A DNA stretch of 64,000 nucleotides from CAIXSC01 sp046349915. Lineage in GTDB: Bacteria > Planctomycetota > Planctomycetia > Pirellulales > Pirellulaceae. Position numbers and translations under genes: made by a program. The notes beneath the pieces were generated by a model that saw only the letters and a list, made by a program, of their open reading frames with translations, had not been told where the DNA came from and did no database searches. Shown here one piece after another: positions 61,610 to 64,000 of this stretch. Positions within the stretch are counted from its first letter, which is position 1; the number at the start of each line of letters is the position of its first letter. The stretch covers positions 1 to 64,000 of the forward strand of contig JAXMBL010000011.1 of NCBI GenBank assembly GCA_046349915.1, given 5' to 3'.

Positions 61610-62917
61610 GGTTCTTCCGGGTTTCCTGTGGGTCGCGTAGTATTGTGGCCGGAGGAAAACGGCCATGCAAGTCGATGAGTTCTACCAGCACATTCTCGGG
61701 ATCGAAGCTCCCTGGGAAATTGTGGATGTTCGTTTGGACAAGCCATCGTCAGTCGTCCATGTGGAACTAGCACATGAACCAGGGATTCGCTGGAAGTGCC
61801 CTTGCTGCGAGCGGTCGTTGTCGACGTACGACCATGTCGAGGAGCGGCGTTGGCGGCACTTGGATACGTGCCAGTATGAGACCTGGCTTCACGCGAGAAT
61901 TCCTCGAGTGAAGTGTCCAGAACACGGAGTGAAGCAAGTGCGGGTTTCCTGGGCGGAGCCCGGCTCGCGGTTCACGCTGCTGTTCGAAGCACACGCGATC
62001 GACGTGCTGGAGTCGTGCGAAGTCGTCTCGTCAACCTGCAAGATCTTGCGTATCAGCTGGGAACAAGCATGGAACGTCATTGAACGCGCCGTCGAACGTG
62101 GCAAAGCCCGTAAGCGTCCGCGACAGATCACCCGAGTAGGCGCTGATGAGAAGGCGTTCAAGAAAGGGCACAGCTACATGACGATCGTCTGCGACATTGA
62201 CCAGTCCACGGTCGAATACGTCGCGGACGGTCGTAAGAAAGAGAGCCTCGCGGGCTTTTTCAAGGCCTTTCCGACGCTCAACGCAGTGCGATTCAGGCCA
62301 TCGCCATCGACATGCATGAACCGTACGTTCAAGCCATCCGAGAGGAATTGCCCATGGCTGACGACAAGATTGTCCACGATCGCTTCCACATCATGCAGCA
62401 CGCCACCAAGGCGGTCGATAAGACACGCAAACGTGAACACAAGGAACTCTCTGAGGCGGGAGATGATCGGCTAGCGAAGACCAAATACCTGTGGCTGACG
62501 AGCCAAGAGAATTTGAGCGAGACGCAACAGCAACGCTTCGAAGATGTGTTCACACTCCACCTCAAGACGGCAAAGGCCTGGGCGTACAAAGAGCTGCTAA
62601 GGGAAATGTGGGATCACGGAACGCCAAGTGAGCGCGAGTTCTTTCAAAGCTGGTATCGACGAGTCATACACGGCAAACTTGAGCCGATGAAGAAGGTCGC
62701 GCGAATGATCAAGTCACGCTTGTCTCAGGTCGTGAGCTACTGCCATCACCGGATCACGAATGCCGTCGCGGAGGGGCTCAACAGCAGGATCATGTCCATC
62801 AAACGCCGCGCTCGCGGTTTCAGAAACCCTGAGAACTTCAAGATCGCGATCTTCTTCTACTGCGGAGGCCTAGATTTACGGCCCTACCCACAATAAACCC
62901 GGAAGAACCACTTTCGT
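61602..62917. mobile_element. ISL3-family-like insertion sequence with 8-bp target duplication
   Basis: The element spans 61610-62909 (1300 bp) and is bracketed by identical 8-bp direct repeats ACTTTCGT (61602-61609 and 62910-62917). Terminal inverted repeats start GGTTCTTCCGGGTTT, with left end 61610-61633 and right end 62886-62909 differing at 2 of 24 positions. The transposase, length and 8-bp duplication all suit the ISL3 family. Joining the flanks restores a sequence with two adjacent hairpins (CCGCTCAC and CGACGGACT types) separated by about 20 bp. Confidence 0.92.
61665..62896 (+). pseudogene. tnp: ISL3-type transposase in two overlapping frames
   Basis: Frame 1 starts at ATG 61665 with an N-terminal zinc-binding domain (WKCPCCER, later RVKCPEHG) and helix-turn-helix, then RVGADEKAFKKGHSYMTIVCDID, which holds the first catalytic aspartate region. 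At the run of five T (62256-62260) the homologous reading passes into the -1 frame: FFQGLSDAQRSAIQAIAIDMHEPYV, and on through DKIVHDRFHIMQHATKAVDKTRK to NAVAEGLNSRIMSIKRRARGFRN and the stop at 62896. The joined protein would be about 410 residues, normal for ISL3. Either one T was lost from a T6 run or -1 slippage at TTTTTC makes the full product. The other continuations (frame 1 to 62474) are not conserved. Confidence 0.88.
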
Positions 62918-63232
62918 ACGACGGACTTCCAGTCCGTCGATCCTCGCGAAGCGAACCATCTCGGAGGTCCATTCAGCTCGTTTCCGTACGTGCGAAGAAG
63001 CGCGCCAAGCACACCCCGCCCCATTTCCGCACGCTCGGCGCAACATCCCGCTTGCCCCCGCACAGCGTTCGCAAGTCGTTTTCACGACACGCTATGTATA
63101 GGTTGTTCATTAACTGAATCGTGTGCGCCCCATCGATCTGGCACGCCTTATGCGTCTCCACTCAGTCATTCATGCATGTGCGCAGGTGCGCATATGTTTT
63201 TGATGGGTGGAGTCGATTGAGGGGAGGCGTTC
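62918..63232. other. Intergenic region between IS and arsR-like gene
   Basis: Starts with the third CGACGGACT hairpin (62919-62939). From 62940 to about 63100 I see no gene. At 63175-63196 is an imperfect palindrome that could be an operator for the following ArsR gene. Confidence 0.6.
63175..63196. promoter_or_regulatory. Candidate ArsR operator palindrome
   Basis: Arms CATGTGCGCA and TGCGCATATG face each other around GG; nine of ten positions pair. It ends 36 bp before the ATG of the ArsR-type gene, the usual position for an autoregulatory site of that family. Identity as an operator is inference. Confidence 0.45.
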
Positions 63233-63610
63233 ATGCCGTACCGTCGAATGGCCGCGCTGGAGTTGGGGGAGTTCCTAGGAGCGATCGCTCAGCCACGACG
63301 CATCCAAATCCTCGAGGAATTGCGTAGCGGTCCGCAGGATGTTGGAACGTTGGCGAGGAAGCTTGCTGTGCCGCAAGCAAATGTTTCGCAGCACCTTGCC
63401 GTCCTACGATCTTTGCGAGTGGTGACGGAGCACCGCGAGGGGCGGCGAGTTGTCTATCAACTCAGCTTGCCTCGTCTTGCCGACTGGCTCGTCGAAGGCA
63501 TGCAGTTCTTGCCGACGATGACGGCACAGTCCGACCAATTGAAGGAAGCGGTCATGAATGCTCGTGCCGCTTGGAAATCCGCAACGCATGAGCCAAAGGC
63601 GGGGAGTTGA
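63233..63610 (+). CDS. ArsR-family winged-helix regulator
   Basis: 125 residues from ATG 63233 (MPYRRMAALELGEFLGAIAQPRRIQILEELRSG). The winged helix is clear: QDVGTLARKLAVPQANVSQHLAVLRSLRVVTEHREGRRVVYQLS. No cysteine metal site (ELCVCDL type) is present, so it may sense something other than arsenic or use other ligands. The C-terminal helix could form a dimer interface. It ends 4 bp before the P-type ATPase gene, so the pair should form one operon, with ATPase expression under its control. Confidence 0.93.
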   Translation: MPYRRMAALELGEFLGAIAQPRRIQILEELRSGPQDVGTLARKLAVPQANVSQHLAVLRSLRVVTEHREGRRVVYQLSLPRLADWLVEGMQFLPTMTAQSDQLKEAVMNARAAWKSATHEPKAGS

Positions 63611-63614
63611 ACCG

Positions 63615-64000
63615 ATGTCGAACCGAGAGCAGGAAACTCGACCGTGGCACAGTGAAACCCCGGACGAAGTACGCACGCGACTCGACTCGTCCCCACGCGG
63701 ATTAACGCCGGCGGAAGTCGAGCGACGGCGGCGAGTGTACGGACCGAACTTGTTGCCGGAGAAGGGCCCGTCGCCGTTATGGCTGATCGTGGCGCGGCAG
63801 TTCATCAACCCCTTGATCTACATCCTTATCGCCGCCGCCGCGGTAGTCATTGGCGGATTGGGGATGCTGCTGGGGCATTATTCCCTGATCGAGACCTTCT
63901 TCTTTGTCATCGCCCTGATCGTCTCGGCCATTCCCGAAGGTTTGCCCGTGGCAATGACGGTCGCCTTGGCGGTTGCGACGACCCGCATGGCTCGACGGAA
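63615..64000 (+). CDS. Cation P-type ATPase, N-terminal part, apparently lacking TM2 and the actuator domain
   Basis: ATG 63615; 128 codons are visible and the gene runs off the window. Residues 1-50 are a cation-ATPase N-domain (WHSETPDEVRTRLDSSPRGLTPAEVERRRRVYGPN). FINPLIYILIAAAAVV is the first membrane helix. It is followed at once by IGGLGMLLGHYSLIETFFFVIALIVSAIPEGLPVAMTVALA, which normally forms the third and fourth helices (PEGLP is the ion-site motif in helix 4). The second helix and the whole actuator domain with TGES, about 150-190 residues, are missing without a frame change. Whether the gene is functional is doubtful. Partner regulator: the ArsR gene 4 bp upstream. Confidence 0.82.
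   Translation, partial: MSNREQETRPWHSETPDEVRTRLDSSPRGLTPAEVERRRRVYGPNLLPEKGPSPLWLIVARQFINPLIYILIAAAAVVIGGLGMLLGHYSLIETFFFVIALIVSAIPEGLPVAMTVALAVATTRMARR

Noticed and set aside
62471..62900. A separate second gene (194 codons from 62312) inside the IS.
   Set aside because: Its sequence is the direct continuation of the transposase in the -1 frame, so it is the C-terminal half of one protein.

Overview
The window is chromosomal DNA of a planctomycete, most likely from the Pirellulales and related to Pirellula, Rhodopirellula or Blastopirellula. Several family hallmarks support this. There are two very long PVC-type proteins joining a beta-propeller, HEAT-like repeats and a CxxCH haem site. There is a DUF1559 pseudopilin-like protein with its proline-rich lipoprotein neighbour. 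Three exported proteins start with the LEPR-XLL type N-terminal signal, and two of them carry type I dockerin repeats. A sulfatase, a ceramidase-like hydrolase, an ECF sigma factor next to a Ser/Thr kinase-TPR protein, and a DUF1573 protein complete the picture. The DNA is GC-rich and genes lie on both strands in short operons.

Layout. 1-1815: 3' end of a giant repetitive surface protein. 1816-2750: 115-bp tandem repeats and other intergenic repeats. 2751-13273: a ten-gene minus-strand locus for a modified cell-surface polysaccharide (Wzm/Wzt ABC exporter, GT2 glycosyltransferase, C-methyltransferase, a double cysteine-domain protein of unknown function, DUF4910 peptidase-like protein, two SDR epimerase/dehydratases, an RfbF-like cytidylyltransferase and a PIG-L deacetylase), with many start/stop overlaps. 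13274-14212: 220-bp tandem repeats. 14213-26129: PVC haem protein, several beta-propeller proteins, a PrsW-like membrane protein, a frameshifted TIGR01777 epimerase, a lipid kinase and a beta-helix protein. 26591-30562: STAS, small conserved, Dabb, FHA, radical SAM and BirA genes. 30563-33618: repeat-rich ground with a 5'-truncated gene and a DUF3592 gene. 33619-42852: metallo-hydrolase, zinc-ribbon membrane protein, second PVC haem protein, DUF1573, thioredoxin-NHL protein. 43038-46648: ffh-rpsP-trmD-rplS-yraN core cluster, lacking rimM. 47020-54258: DUF1559, lipoprotein, CAP-dockerin, unknown, sulfatase and an exported anchor-like protein. 54255-61458: sigma/kinase operon, a divergent dockerin protein and a ceramidase-like hydrolase. 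61602-62917: an ISL3-type insertion sequence with an 8-bp target duplication. 63233-64000: an ArsR regulator and the start of a P-type ATPase that appears to lack its second membrane helix and actuator domain.

Several themes recur. Intergenic DNA is filled with at least four dispersed repeat families: perfect hairpins followed by a GCTAC tag, the ACGAATCG/CGAATG family, a composite family near 19.1, 20.4, 32.3 and 33.4 kb, and a 9-bp-stem CGACGGACT hairpin. These repeats interact with genes: one supplies the 3' end of a coding region, another abuts a gene that has lost its 5' end, and the IS sits between two hairpins. The strongest leads for new biology are the C-x7-C-x6/7-C-x3-C double-domain protein in the polysaccharide locus, the ATGA-coupled sigma-kinase-exported-protein operon, and the domain-deleted P-type ATPase. 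All functions are assigned by reading motifs; no database search was run.
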